This document shows positions 1 through 8,064 of a stretch of DNA of 64,000 bases, piece after piece (the stretch's first letter is position 1; each line of letters starts with the position of its first letter). The position numbers and the translations under genes are program-made. The stretch lies in assembly GCA_030655075.1 (NCBI GenBank), contig JAURWE010000055.1, forward strand, positions 62,001-126,000, in the 5' to 3' direction. The notes below the pieces were generated by a model, which worked only from the letters and a program-made list of their open reading frames with translations, was not told the origin of the DNA and did not search any database. The stretch comes from Pararhizobium sp. Its GTDB lineage: Bacteria > Pseudomonadota > Alphaproteobacteria > Rhizobiales > Rhizobiaceae.

Positions 1-923
1 TCGTATGTGTGGTCGCCGGTGCATTCGGAAATGACGAACAGATCAAGATGGTCCTGCATGTTCGAGCCGACACCGGCCAGATCGTGTTTCACATCGACGC
101 CAACGGCGCGCAGGTGATGGGCCGGGCCGATGCCGGACTGCTGCAGCAATTTTGGCGAACCGATGGCGCCTGAGGTGACCAGCACTTCGCGGCTGGCGCG
201 GATGGTTTCCAGCCCGGCCTTCGTGACCACCTCGACACCGACCGCGCGTTTGCCTTCGAGCACGATGCGGGCCACCCGGGCGCCAAGCTTTATGGTGAGG
301 TTCTTGCGGTACTTGATCGGCGAGAGATAGCCGAGCGAGGCGGACGAGCGGCGGCGGTTGCGCTGGGTCAGCTGGTAAAAGCCGACACCGGCCTGCTGTT
401 TGCCGTTGAAATCGTGATTATAAGGAATACCGAGTTCCTGTCCGGCGCGGATATAGGCGTCGCAGATCGGCAGAGCCGAGACGGGCATCGAGACGCCGAG
501 CGGACCGCCGTAGGAATGATAGTCATCGGCAAAACGCTGATTGTCTTCGGCACGCTTGAAATAGGGCAGGATCGAGCGGTAATCCCAGCCCTCGCAACCA
601 TCTTCCGACGCCCATGTGTCGTAATCGGCGGCATTGCCGCGCGTATACAGCTGGGCATTGATCGACGAACCGCCGCCGATGACCTTAGCCTGGGTATAAC
701 GCAGGACGCGGTTCTTCATGTGTTTCTGCGGTACGGTTTCCCAACCCCAACTGGCCACGCCCTTGGTCATCTTGGCAAAACCGGCCGGCATGTGGAACAG
801 CGGATTCCAGTCGCCACCACCGGCTTCCAGCAGCAGCACCTTGACGGACGGGTCTTCGCTCAGCCGGTTGGCCAGCACGCAACCGGCCGGACCGGCGCCG
901 GTAATGATATAGTCGTAGGTCAT
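1..923 (-). CDS. GMC-family FAD oxidoreductase, 3' end cut by window
   Basis: Start ATG at 923; the reading frame runs off position 1, so about 307 N-terminal residues are visible of a family usually 500-560 long. The N-terminus has the FAD-binding Rossmann motif GAGPAGCVLA (residues 9-18) followed by the LLLEAGG acidic strand, and the GMC signature GGGSSINAQLYTRG near residue 80, with a second GMC motif TSGAIGSPKLLQQSGIGP around residue 255. GMC enzymes oxidise alcohols, choline or sugars with FAD as hydride acceptor; the substrate cannot be read from sequence. It lies 161 bp downstream of the SDR gene in the same direction, separated by a palindromic repeat, so it may or may not belong to the sugar ABC operon upstream. 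Confidence 0.88.
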   Translation of the reverse strand, partial: MTYDYIITGAGPAGCVLANRLSEDPSVKVLLLEAGGGDWNPLFHMPAGFAKMTKGVASWGWETVPQKHMKNRVLRYTQAKVIGGGSSINAQLYTRGNAADYDTWASEDGCEGWDYRSILPYFKRAEDNQRFADDYHSYGGPLGVSMPVSALPICDAYIRAGQELGIPYNHDFNGKQQAGVGFYQLTQRNRRRSSASLGYLSPIKYRKNLTIKLGARVARIVLEGKRAVGVEVVTKAGLETIRASREVLVTSGAIGSPKLLQQSGIGPAHHLRAVGVDVKHDLAGVGSNMQDHLDLFVISECTGDHTY

Positions 924-1057
924 AGGGCCGTCCTTAAATATCCTTGGGGGCTCTGCCTTTGGAGCGAGCCTAGAGTTCTCAAAATATGCTTCCCTGCCGG
1001 ATATCGTCGCGGCAAACCCGTGGGCTTGGTTCCCGCTCATCCGGCCTTTCGGGCCAC

Positions 1058-1078
1058 CTTCTCCCCGCTGGGGAGAAG
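1058..1078. repeat. Intergenic palindrome CTTCTCCCC-GCT-GGGGAGAAG
   Basis: Perfect 9-bp arms (1058-1066 and 1070-1078) around a 3-base loop, in the 161-bp gap between the SDR and the first GMC gene. The flank (1041-1057) also contains a GGCC-rich inverted repeat. Such CTTCTCCCC palindromes resemble the short mosaic/palindromic elements scattered between rhizobial genes; similar hairpins occur here at 6429-6455 and 20250-20270. It could act as a transcript stabiliser or weak terminator. Confidence 0.6.
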
Positions 1079-1084
1079 AGGTCG

Positions 1085-1861
1085 TTACAATCGTCCGATC
1101 GACAGGCCACCGTCGGCATCGATCACCGAACCGGTGGCGAAACCGAAACTGCCGGAGGCCAGAGCCTGTACGATAGCGCCGATGTCGCCAGCCTCGCCCC
1201 AGCGTTTCATCGGCACCAGCCCACCGGCAATCAGCGCATCGTATTTCCCCGAGACCCCGGCGGTCATGTCCGTGGCGATGATGCCAGGCCGAACCTCGAA
1301 AACGGCGATGCCGGTTTCAGCAAGGCGCAGGGCCAGCCCCTGGCTGAAGGCGGCAAGACCCGATTTCGTCACGCAATAATCCAGCCGCTCGGGCGAGCTC
1401 AGCGTCGCCGACACGGAAGTGATATTGACGACCGAGCGGGCCGCATCGCCTGCTCCACCGGCCAGCATCGCCCTGACGACGGCTTGCGTGAAGAAGATCG
1501 TGCCGCGCAGGTTGGTGGCGACGATCGTGTCGAAATTTTCAGGCGTCAGCTCGAGAAAATCACCGCGCACGACCGAGGCCATGCCGGCATTGTTGACCAG
1601 GCAATCGATGCGGCCGAAGCGGGCGAGAACAGTATCGACTGTTTCCTGATGGGTGGGCAGATCGCCGAGATCGGCCTTCACATAGATGGCGTCGCCGCCC
1701 AAAACACGAAGCTCGTCGATCACAGGATCGGATGGCGGCGCATCGCTCACGCCTGTGATGGCGATATCGAACCCGGAGGCTGCGAGCGCCTTGGCGATGC
1801 CGAGGCCTATGCCGCGGCGCCCGCCGGTGATCAGGGCAATGGGGCGTTTGGGCGCTGTCAT
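1085..1861 (-). CDS. Short-chain dehydrogenase/reductase (FabG-like)
   Basis: 258 residues, the normal SDR length. It has the NAD(P)-binding motif TGGRRGIGLG (residues 12-21), NNAG at about 90-93, a catalytic Ser in NITSVSA, and the active-site YCVTK (Tyr-x3-Lys) near residue 162. Databases would probably call it 3-oxoacyl-ACP reductase, but its position suggests oxidation or reduction of a sugar or polyol. The ATG overlaps the stop of the upstream GMC gene by 4 bp (ATGA, 1858-1861), so the two are translationally coupled and form the tail of the sugar ABC transporter operon starting at 7733. The exact substrate is not deducible. Confidence 0.88.
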   Translation of the reverse strand: MTAPKRPIALITGGRRGIGLGIAKALAASGFDIAITGVSDAPPSDPVIDELRVLGGDAIYVKADLGDLPTHQETVDTVLARFGRIDCLVNNAGMASVVRGDFLELTPENFDTIVATNLRGTIFFTQAVVRAMLAGGAGDAARSVVNITSVSATLSSPERLDYCVTKSGLAAFSQGLALRLAETGIAVFEVRPGIIATDMTAGVSGKYDALIAGGLVPMKRWGEAGDIGAIVQALASGSFGFATGSVIDADGGLSIGRL

Positions 1862-3366
1862 GCAGCAAGATCCTTCTGCCGGATGTGATCGGCGACGCGC
1901 AGCGCCTGGGCAGCGATGGTCAGGGCCGGATTGACGGCAGCAGACGTGGGCAGGAAGCTGGCATCGACGACAAACAGATTGGGATGGTCAAAGGCGCGGC
2001 ACCAGATATCGAGCGGCGCTGCGGCCGGATCGTTGCCCATGCGCACGGTGCCGCACTGGTGCGACGGCGTCTTCTTGTCGAAGGCGCGCGACAGGACGAT
2101 CGGGAAGCCGGCTGCCCTCAGCACCGCCTTCAGCTTGCGGACGAGATCGAGATGGGCGTCCCAGTTGGTGCGATGCCACTGCAGGATGATGCGCTCGCCA
2201 TCGACCATGATGCGGCTTTCCGGGTGCGGGATATCTTCGCTCATGGCGTAGAAATCGATGGCGTGCGCCGAAATCGTATTGAGCAGCCATTCGGGAACCG
2301 CCGGCATATTGGCCTTGAGGATGGCGCCGGAAATGCGGCCGAGCAGCTGGACATTGCCAAGCGGCGGACCGCCCTCGCCGTCCGACAGGTAGAAATCGTT
2401 GAAGCCGAAGGTCTTCTGATAAACGGACGTATTCCTGTACCAGGGAGCGATCGCCAGCACGGCCGAGGAATTGTGGTTCATGAAATTGCGGCCGACCTCA
2501 TCGGAGCTGTTGGCGAGCCCCTTGGGGTTCTCAGCATTGGCCGAGCGCAGCAGCAGAGCTGTCGATTGGACCGCCCCGGCCGACAGGATGACCAGTTTTG
2601 GTGTCAGGACCTGCTCGACATCATCCCGCGTGAAGTGCACCTGCTCGATCGTCCTGCCATCGGCAGAGGTTGTGAGCCGGGTGACACGCGAGCCGGTCTG
2701 CAGGCGGACGTTGGAGTGTTGCAGCGCCTGCGCCAGTGCCGTTGTCTCGGCGTCCATCTTGCCGTCGAGGCTGTTCGGATGGGCATCCCACGGCGTCTTC
2801 GCCTTGGCGAGCCACTGGTCGATGTCGACGCCGAGCGGGAGCGAATAGGGATGAATGCCATTGGCCTTCAGACGCGCGCGGACGCTGGCGATCGGCGGTT
2901 CGTCGGGCACCGGGGCAAAGGCGTAGGGCTGCGAATGCTCAGGCTCGGTCGGATCTTGCCCGAGCGCACCGCGCACCTTGTACATCTGCTCGGCCTGGCT
3001 GTACCAGGGCTCCAGTTCCTCATAGGCAAACGGCCAGGCGGGCGACACGCCCTCCTTGTGCTGCATTTCCAGAAAGTCTTCGCGGCGATAGCGCACCAGC
3101 ACGGCACCGTAGAATTTCGAATTGCCGCCGACATTGTAATAGTTGCCCGGATTGAAGGGGGCGCCATCGGTCTCGTACCAGAATTCCTTTGGCCGGAAAT
3201 GGCCGCGCTGGAAGATTGCGCGCTGGTCGCGGTTTTCCGGCCGGTCCTCGATATGGCCACCGGCCTCGAGGATCAGGATGTCCGCACCCGAGCCGGCAAG
3301 GCCGGCGGCAACCGTTGCGCCGCCGATGCCCGAGCCGATGATGACGATGTCCGGTTGCTTGTTCAT
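1858..3366 (-). CDS. GMC-family oxidoreductase of the sugar-dehydrogenase type
   Basis: 502 residues from ATG at 3366 (MNKQPDIVIIGSG); a longer in-frame extension to 3546 overlaps the ATPase gene and is rejected. FAD motif GSGIGGATVAAGLAGSG is at residues 9-25, the GMC loop YYNVGGNSKFYGA near 90, and the C-terminal catalytic region has SHQCGTVRMG and NPALTIAAQAL, the His/Asn pair expected of GMC enzymes. The layout resembles bacterial glucose/gluconate-type FAD dehydrogenases more than choline dehydrogenase. It starts 7 bp after the ATPase gene and overlaps the SDR gene, so it is co-transcribed with a carbohydrate uptake system: an oxidative step on the imported sugar is the natural inference. 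No signal peptide is seen, so a cytoplasmic location is likely. Confidence 0.85.
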   Translation of the reverse strand: MNKQPDIVIIGSGIGGATVAAGLAGSGADILILEAGGHIEDRPENRDQRAIFQRGHFRPKEFWYETDGAPFNPGNYYNVGGNSKFYGAVLVRYRREDFLEMQHKEGVSPAWPFAYEELEPWYSQAEQMYKVRGALGQDPTEPEHSQPYAFAPVPDEPPIASVRARLKANGIHPYSLPLGVDIDQWLAKAKTPWDAHPNSLDGKMDAETTALAQALQHSNVRLQTGSRVTRLTTSADGRTIEQVHFTRDDVEQVLTPKLVILSAGAVQSTALLLRSANAENPKGLANSSDEVGRNFMNHNSSAVLAIAPWYRNTSVYQKTFGFNDFYLSDGEGGPPLGNVQLLGRISGAILKANMPAVPEWLLNTISAHAIDFYAMSEDIPHPESRIMVDGERIILQWHRTNWDAHLDLVRKLKAVLRAAGFPIVLSRAFDKKTPSHQCGTVRMGNDPAAAPLDIWCRAFDHPNLFVVDASFLPTSAAVNPALTIAAQALRVADHIRQKDLAA

Positions 3367-3373
3367 CTCCCGC

Positions 3374-4486
3374 TCACGCGATGCGTTGCTGGCTCTGCGG
3401 ATCGAAGAACACGGCCTTGTCGAGATTGAAGGCAAGACGTGCCGTCTGGCCCGGCGCAATGCGGGCATCGGCGCGCAGGCGCGCGACCACTTCCTTGCCG
3501 CCAAGCTTTGTGACGGCGAACGTGTCGGAACCGGCCGGTTCGACAACGTCGATCAGGCAATCGCCCTCGAACAGCGATTTCGCGTTGCGGTCTGCGCCAT
3601 CCGGATCGGTCAGGGCTTCCGGACGAATGCCGAAGACGACCTGCTTGCCGGAGTAGGCTGCAAGCCCCTCGATCTGTTGTACCGGAACACGCAACGGTTC
3701 CGCCTCCGGCCGCACCAGCGCCACATGCAGGTCGTTGCCGCCACCTTCGATCGTCGCGGTCAGAAGGTTCATCGCTGGCGACCCCATGAAATCCGCCACG
3801 AACAGGTTTTTCGGATTGTTGTAGATCTCGGCCGGCGTTCCAAACTGCTGCACCTCGCCATCGCGCATGACGGCAATCTTCGTCGCCAGCGTCATGGCCT
3901 CGATCTGGTCGTGGGTGACGTAGACGATCGACGTCCCGGTCGCCTGGTGCAGCCGCTTGATCTCGATGCGCATGTCGACACGCAGCTTGGCATCCAGATT
4001 GGACAGCGGCTCGTCGAACAGGAAAAGCTTGGGGTCGCGCACCAGTGCCCGGCCCATGGCCACGCGCTGCCGCTGGCCACCGGAGAGCTGGCTTGGCTTG
4101 CGATCAAGCAGATGGGTGATCTGCAGAACCTTGGCGACCTTGTCGATCGCCTTCTTGCGCTCCTCGACCGGTACGCCGCGCATTTCCATCCCGAAGGAGA
4201 TGTTGCCGGCGACCGTCATGTTCGGATAGAGCGCATAGCTCTGAAACACCATGGCGATATCGCGCTTGGAGGGATGCAGATCGTCGATGGCGCGGCCGTC
4301 GACGCGGATCGAGCCTTCGGTGATCGATTCCAGGCCGGCAATGGTGTTGAGCAGCGTGGACTTGCCGCAGCCGGACGGGCCGACGAGCACCAGGAAACCG
4401 CCCTTCTCGAGTTCAAGGTCGATGCCCTTGAGGATTTCCAGAGAGCCGAAACGCTTTCTGAGACCGGATATTTCGAGGAAAGCCAT
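3374..4486 (-). CDS. Sugar ABC transporter ATP-binding protein (MalK/UgpC family)
   Basis: 370 residues. Walker A GPSGCGKS (residues 37-44), Q-loop QSYALYPNMTV, signature LSGGQRQRVAMGRAL (about 134), Walker B LFLFDEPLSNLDAKLR and switch His in YVTHDQIEAMTLA. The C-terminal third is the TOBE/regulatory domain typical of MalK-type carbohydrate importers (length about 360-370). It lies 3 bp after the second permease gene and energises the importer encoded at 4490-7733. Confidence 0.95.
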   Translation of the reverse strand: MAFLEISGLRKRFGSLEILKGIDLELEKGGFLVLVGPSGCGKSTLLNTIAGLESITEGSIRVDGRAIDDLHPSKRDIAMVFQSYALYPNMTVAGNISFGMEMRGVPVEERKKAIDKVAKVLQITHLLDRKPSQLSGGQRQRVAMGRALVRDPKLFLFDEPLSNLDAKLRVDMRIEIKRLHQATGTSIVYVTHDQIEAMTLATKIAVMRDGEVQQFGTPAEIYNNPKNLFVADFMGSPAMNLLTATIEGGGNDLHVALVRPEAEPLRVPVQQIEGLAAYSGKQVVFGIRPEALTDPDGADRNAKSLFEGDCLIDVVEPAGSDTFAVTKLGGKEVVARLRADARIAPGQTARLAFNLDKAVFFDPQSQQRIA

Positions 4487-4489
4487 GGG

Positions 4490-5434
4490 TTATCCTTTGA
4501 CCGCACCCGCCATCAGCCCGCGTACGAAGTAGCGGCCGGCGAGAATGTAAACGAGGAGGGTGGGCATGGCGGCGATCATCGCGGCTGCCATGTTGACATT
4601 GTATTCGACCACACCGGTGGAGGTGTTGACGATGTTGTTGAGGGCGACCGTCATCGGCATCGATTCCCCGGTACCGGCATAGGCCGAGGCGAAGAGGAAG
4701 TCGTTCCAGATGTTGGTGAACTGGTAGATGACCGTGACGACGATGATCGGCAGCGAATTCGGCAGCATGATCCGCCCGAAAATCTGGAAGAAACTGGCAC
4801 CATCGACCTGCGCGGCTTTCACCAGCTCGGTCGGGAAAGCTTCATAGAAATTGCGGAAAAACAGCGTGGTGAAGCCCAGGCCATAGATGACGTGGACGAG
4901 CACCAGATTGACCGTCGGATTGCCGAAGCCGAAGCTTAGACCCGTGGCGTTGCGCAACGTCACGCCGAAGCGTCCAAGGCTGCCGAGGATGGTCGCCATC
5001 GGGAGAAGCACCGACTGGAACGGAATGAAGCAGGCAAACAGCATCAGGCCGAACACCAGCGTATGGCCGCGAAACCGCCATTTGGTCAGCACGTAGCCGT
5101 TGAGGGCGCCGAGGATCGTCGAGATCAGCACCGCCGGTATGACCATCTTCAGCGAATTCCAGAAATAGCCCTTGATGCCGGCGCAGGTCAGACCGACGCA
5201 GGTCTCTCCCCAGGCCTTGGCCCAAGGCTCCAACGTCGGTGCACTTGGAAGCGAAAGCATGTTGCCATTCTGGATTTCGTCCATCGTCTTGAACGAGGTA
5301 ACGAGCATGACGAAGAGCGGCATGAGGTAGACGATAGCGAAGAAGGCCAGCAGGCCATAGATCACCACGCGGTTGAAGATGCGTGCACCGTTGGTGCGGC
5401 GTTCAGCCGTGCCCGAGGAGACGATCGCGCTCAT
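4490..5434 (-). CDS. Sugar ABC transporter permease (MalG/GtsC type)
   Basis: 314 residues from ATG at 5434, which overlaps the stop of the other permease by 4 bp (ATGA). A longer upstream frame (to 5578) lies inside the neighbouring gene and is rejected. There are six predicted membrane segments. The cytoplasmic EAA loop reads LVKAAQVDGASFFQIFGRIMLP (residues about 214-235, the contact site for the ATPase). MalG-type permeases form a heterodimer with the MalF-type partner at 5431-6384. Confidence 0.93.
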   Translation of the reverse strand: MSAIVSSGTAERRTNGARIFNRVVIYGLLAFFAIVYLMPLFVMLVTSFKTMDEIQNGNMLSLPSAPTLEPWAKAWGETCVGLTCAGIKGYFWNSLKMVIPAVLISTILGALNGYVLTKWRFRGHTLVFGLMLFACFIPFQSVLLPMATILGSLGRFGVTLRNATGLSFGFGNPTVNLVLVHVIYGLGFTTLFFRNFYEAFPTELVKAAQVDGASFFQIFGRIMLPNSLPIIVVTVIYQFTNIWNDFLFASAYAGTGESMPMTVALNNIVNTSTGVVEYNVNMAAAMIAAMPTLLVYILAGRYFVRGLMAGAVKG

Positions 5435-6384
5435 CGTGATTTCTCCCGCAGTTCGGAATAGAGATAGGGAACGATAATCGCCGAGATGGTCATGAGCATG
5501 ATGATGGCGCTGGCCGAACCGACGGCCATTTCGTTGCGTTTGAACGTGTACTCGTACATGAAGTTCGACGGCAGCCACGCGGACCCGCCAGGACCACCCG
5601 ACGTCAGCGCCACGACAAGATCGTAGGACTTGATCGCCATATGGGCGAGAACGATGAAGGCCGACAGGAAGACCGGGCGCAGCAACGGGATGATGATGCG
5701 GCGGTAAAGCTGGATCGTGGTGGCGCCGTCGATCTGCGCCGCCTTCATGATTTCACCGTCTATCCCGCGCAGGCCGGCCAGGAACATGGCCATAACAAAA
5801 CCCGAGGCCTGCCAGACACCGGCGATGACGACCGTATAGATCACGAAATCCTTGTTCTTGATCCAGTCGAAATGGAAGCTGGTCCAGCCCCATTGATGCA
5901 GCGTCTGCTCCAGGCCGAGGCCGGGATCCAGGAACCATTTCCAGGCGACGCCGGTGACGATGAAGGACAGGGCCATGGGATAGAGATAGATCGGGCGTAG
6001 CAGCCCTTCGCCGCGGATTTTCTGATCCAGCAGGATGGCCAGAAGCAGGCCGAGCGCCAGGCAGATACCGATATAGAGTAAGGCGAAAATGCCCATGTTG
6101 GTAATCGAGGTGTACCAGCTTGATGGCGGATCACTCTCGAAGGTCCAGCGCCACAGCCTTTGATAGGCGCGGCCGCCGGTCAGCGCATAGGACGGAAAGG
6201 TCTTGGAATTGGTAAAGGACAGGAAACCCGTCCAGAGGATAAAGCCATAGACGAAGACCAGGGTGATGACGAAGCTTGGCGCCAGAACGATCTTCGGCAG
6301 TGCGTCCTGCATACGGGATCGCAACGAATTTCGCGTCGAGCGCTCCGGCGTCAGCTTGATTTCGGAGGTAGCAACTGTGCTCAT
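5431..6384 (-). CDS. Sugar ABC transporter permease (MalF/GtsB type)
   Basis: 317 residues, with a first membrane span around residues 33-53 and five more after it. The EAA-like loop is IMKAAQIDGATTIQLYRRI (about 211-229). From memory the closest described relatives are the GtsB-type permeases of glucose/mannose importers in pseudomonads, which fits the binding protein upstream. It starts 86 bp after the binding-protein gene; a stem-loop sits in that gap, a common device that leaves more binding-protein mRNA than permease mRNA. Confidence 0.92.
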   Translation of the reverse strand: MSTVATSEIKLTPERSTRNSLRSRMQDALPKIVLAPSFVITLVFVYGFILWTGFLSFTNSKTFPSYALTGGRAYQRLWRWTFESDPPSSWYTSITNMGIFALLYIGICLALGLLLAILLDQKIRGEGLLRPIYLYPMALSFIVTGVAWKWFLDPGLGLEQTLHQWGWTSFHFDWIKNKDFVIYTVVIAGVWQASGFVMAMFLAGLRGIDGEIMKAAQIDGATTIQLYRRIIIPLLRPVFLSAFIVLAHMAIKSYDLVVALTSGGPGGSAWLPSNFMYEYTFKRNEMAVGSASAIIMLMTISAIIVPYLYSELREKSR

Positions 6385-6428
6385 GAAAATCGTCCCCTCC
6401 CCAGGGCCGTCAGTGGTCTTGGCTTAAA

Positions 6429-6455
6429 GACCTTCCCCGCCAGACGGGGAAGGTC
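6429..6455 (-). repeat. Stem-loop between binding protein and permease genes
   Basis: 11-bp perfect arms GACCTTCCCCG (6429-6439) and CGGGGAAGGTC (6445-6455) with a 5-base loop. There is no T-run, so it is more likely an mRNA-stabilising or attenuating hairpin than a full terminator. Its CTTCCCC core resembles the palindromes at 1058 and 20250. Confidence 0.65.
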
Positions 6456-6470
6456 CAGTTCAGGTCGAGA

Positions 6471-7733
6471 TCAACGTGCGTCGTCGATGGCCTTGACGAG
6501 TTCTGCGACAGCCTCGTCAGAGGTCTTGATCTGGCCGTGCACGAACTTGGACACGACGTCCTTGTAGGCGTTGGCGATTGCCGGTGGTGCACCGTAACCC
6601 TGGGCCAGCGAGCCGAACAGCGTGCCGCCTTCGTTCGCAGCCTTCAGGTCAGCAATGCCCTTCTTGCCGCATGCGTCGAAATCCGTGTCCGGAACGTCGG
6701 TACGGGCGGGAACCGAACCCTTGACGACGTTGAACGCCGACTGGAAGCTCTTCGACAGCGTTGCCGTGGCGAGCGCTACCTGGGCGGCCTTCTGATCGTC
6801 CGGAACGTTGAACATGCCGAACATGTCGGAGTTGTAGATCACGCTGCCATCGGTACCGGGGAAACGGTAGCACAGGAAGTCGGTGTCCGGCGTCTTCTTG
6901 GCGGCGACGAATTCGCCCTTCGCCCAGTCGCCCATGACCTGGACAAGAGCATCACCCTTGATGACCATGGCGGTTGCCAGGTTCCAGTCGCGGCCCGAGA
7001 AATTCGGATCGACGTATTTGATCAGCGTTGCAAGGTTGTCGAACGACTTCTTCATCGTGTCGGACTTCAAGGACGCGTCGTCGAGGTCGTTGAACGCCTT
7101 CTTGTAGAACTCGGCGCCGCCGGTCGACAGGACGACGGAGTCGAACATCGTGGCTTCCTGCCAGTTCTGGCCACCCAGCGCGAGCGGGATGACACCAGCA
7201 GCCTTGGCCTTGTCGAGCAGGGCAACCAGATCTTCAAAGGTCTTCGGCTCCGTGCCGCCGATCTTGTCCATCACGGCCTTGTTGATCCACAGCCAGTTCA
7301 CCGAGTGAACGTTGACCGGGACAGCAACCCACTTGCCATCATAGACCGAAAACTTCTGCAAAGCCGCCGGAACCGCCTTGTCCCAGCCTTCCTTGGTAGC
7401 CGTTTCCGTGAGGTCGCCCATCACGCCTGCGGCGGCATAGTCGAGAACGCTGTAGCCGAGCATCTGCGATGCCGTCGGATAGGTGCCCGCAGCAACCATG
7501 GCCTTCAGCGCGGTCATGGCAGCATCACCGCCACCGCCGGCGACCGGCACGTCCTTCCAGGCAAAACCTTCCTTGGAAAGGTCACCCTTGAGCACGTTCA
7601 GGGCAGCTGCTTCGCCGCCCGACGTCCACCAATGGAGCATCTGAACTTCCTTGACATCTTCGGCATGGGCCGCAAAGCCGAAGCCTGCCGCCATCAAAGC
7701 CGCCATTGCCGTCGTCGTCATAAACTTGCGCAT
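6471..7733 (-). CDS. Periplasmic sugar-binding protein of ABC importer (GtsA-like)
   Basis: 420 residues; signal peptide with Lys/Arg n-region, hydrophobic core and AHAED cleavage region near residue 24. The mature start EVQMLHWWTSGGEAAALN and the internal stretches GGGGDAAMTALK, VNWLWINKAV and MGDWAKGEFVAAKK are recognisable from the glucose/mannose-binding GtsA group (SBP_bac_1 fold). Family knowledge therefore points to glucose, mannose or a related aldose or disaccharide; this is not proven. It is the first gene of the operon SBP-permease-permease-ATPase-GMC-SDR, reading leftwards from a promoter at about 7845-7874 that contains an operator-like inverted repeat. Confidence 0.93.
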   Translation of the reverse strand: MRKFMTTTAMAALMAAGFGFAAHAEDVKEVQMLHWWTSGGEAAALNVLKGDLSKEGFAWKDVPVAGGGGDAAMTALKAMVAAGTYPTASQMLGYSVLDYAAAGVMGDLTETATKEGWDKAVPAALQKFSVYDGKWVAVPVNVHSVNWLWINKAVMDKIGGTEPKTFEDLVALLDKAKAAGVIPLALGGQNWQEATMFDSVVLSTGGAEFYKKAFNDLDDASLKSDTMKKSFDNLATLIKYVDPNFSGRDWNLATAMVIKGDALVQVMGDWAKGEFVAAKKTPDTDFLCYRFPGTDGSVIYNSDMFGMFNVPDDQKAAQVALATATLSKSFQSAFNVVKGSVPARTDVPDTDFDACGKKGIADLKAANEGGTLFGSLAQGYGAPPAIANAYKDVVSKFVHGQIKTSDEAVAELVKAIDDAR

Positions 7734-7844
7734 CGTATTCCTCCCGGTTGCAAGCCATCAGAGCGGAAACTCCCTTCCGTCTCCGAGCACCGCCCCGTTC
7801 CCAACGGGGTGGTTACATCATTTGCGGCACGCGCCGCTGCGTAA

Positions 7845-7874
7845 TTTAAAACGATATAACTATCGTTAAGTCAA
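7845..7874 (-). promoter_or_regulatory. Promoter with LacI-type operator for the sugar ABC operon
   Basis: On the minus strand a -35 TTGACT (7874-7869) is followed after 17 bases by a TTTTAA-type -10. The spacer is filled by an 18-bp inverted repeat AACGATATAACTATCGTT (7850-7867, 7-bp perfect arms, 4-bp centre). Occupation of this site would block RNA polymerase, so it is the natural target of the divergent LacI-family repressor starting at 8065. The remaining 330-bp divergent gap (7734-8064) shows no gene; it also holds the repeat at 7973-7995. Confidence 0.65.
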
Positions 7875-7972
7875 GCTGCCGAAAGGTTTTTGCGAACCCC
7901 ACGACGAACATACTGAATTCACTTGGTTAAACTCATTGTCAATGCTGCATTGCAGCAAAGAAATGATCGCAA

Positions 7973-7995
7973 ATGCAAATTTAAAACGTTTGCAT
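7973..7995. promoter_or_regulatory. Inverted repeat upstream of lacI-type gene
   Basis: ATGCAAA (7973-7979) and TTTGCAT (7989-7995) separated by 9 bases, with an AAACGTT core just inside the right arm. It lies 70 bp before the repressor start and could be a second operator for autoregulation. The arms differ from the 7850-7867 site, so the assignment is weak. Confidence 0.35.
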
Positions 7996-8064
7996 AGCGC
8001 GCATTGCGCATGGGTTCATCCCGCGTTACAAAGCCAGTCTTGATTGCGTGAAGAAAGACGGTCA

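Noticed and set aside
1885..4939. Long plus-strand frames (1885-3429, 3143-4939) opposite the GMC and ABC genes
   Set aside because: High GC makes long antisense frames common; these have no recognisable domain and are Arg/Gly-rich, while the minus strand encodes clear families with coupled starts.
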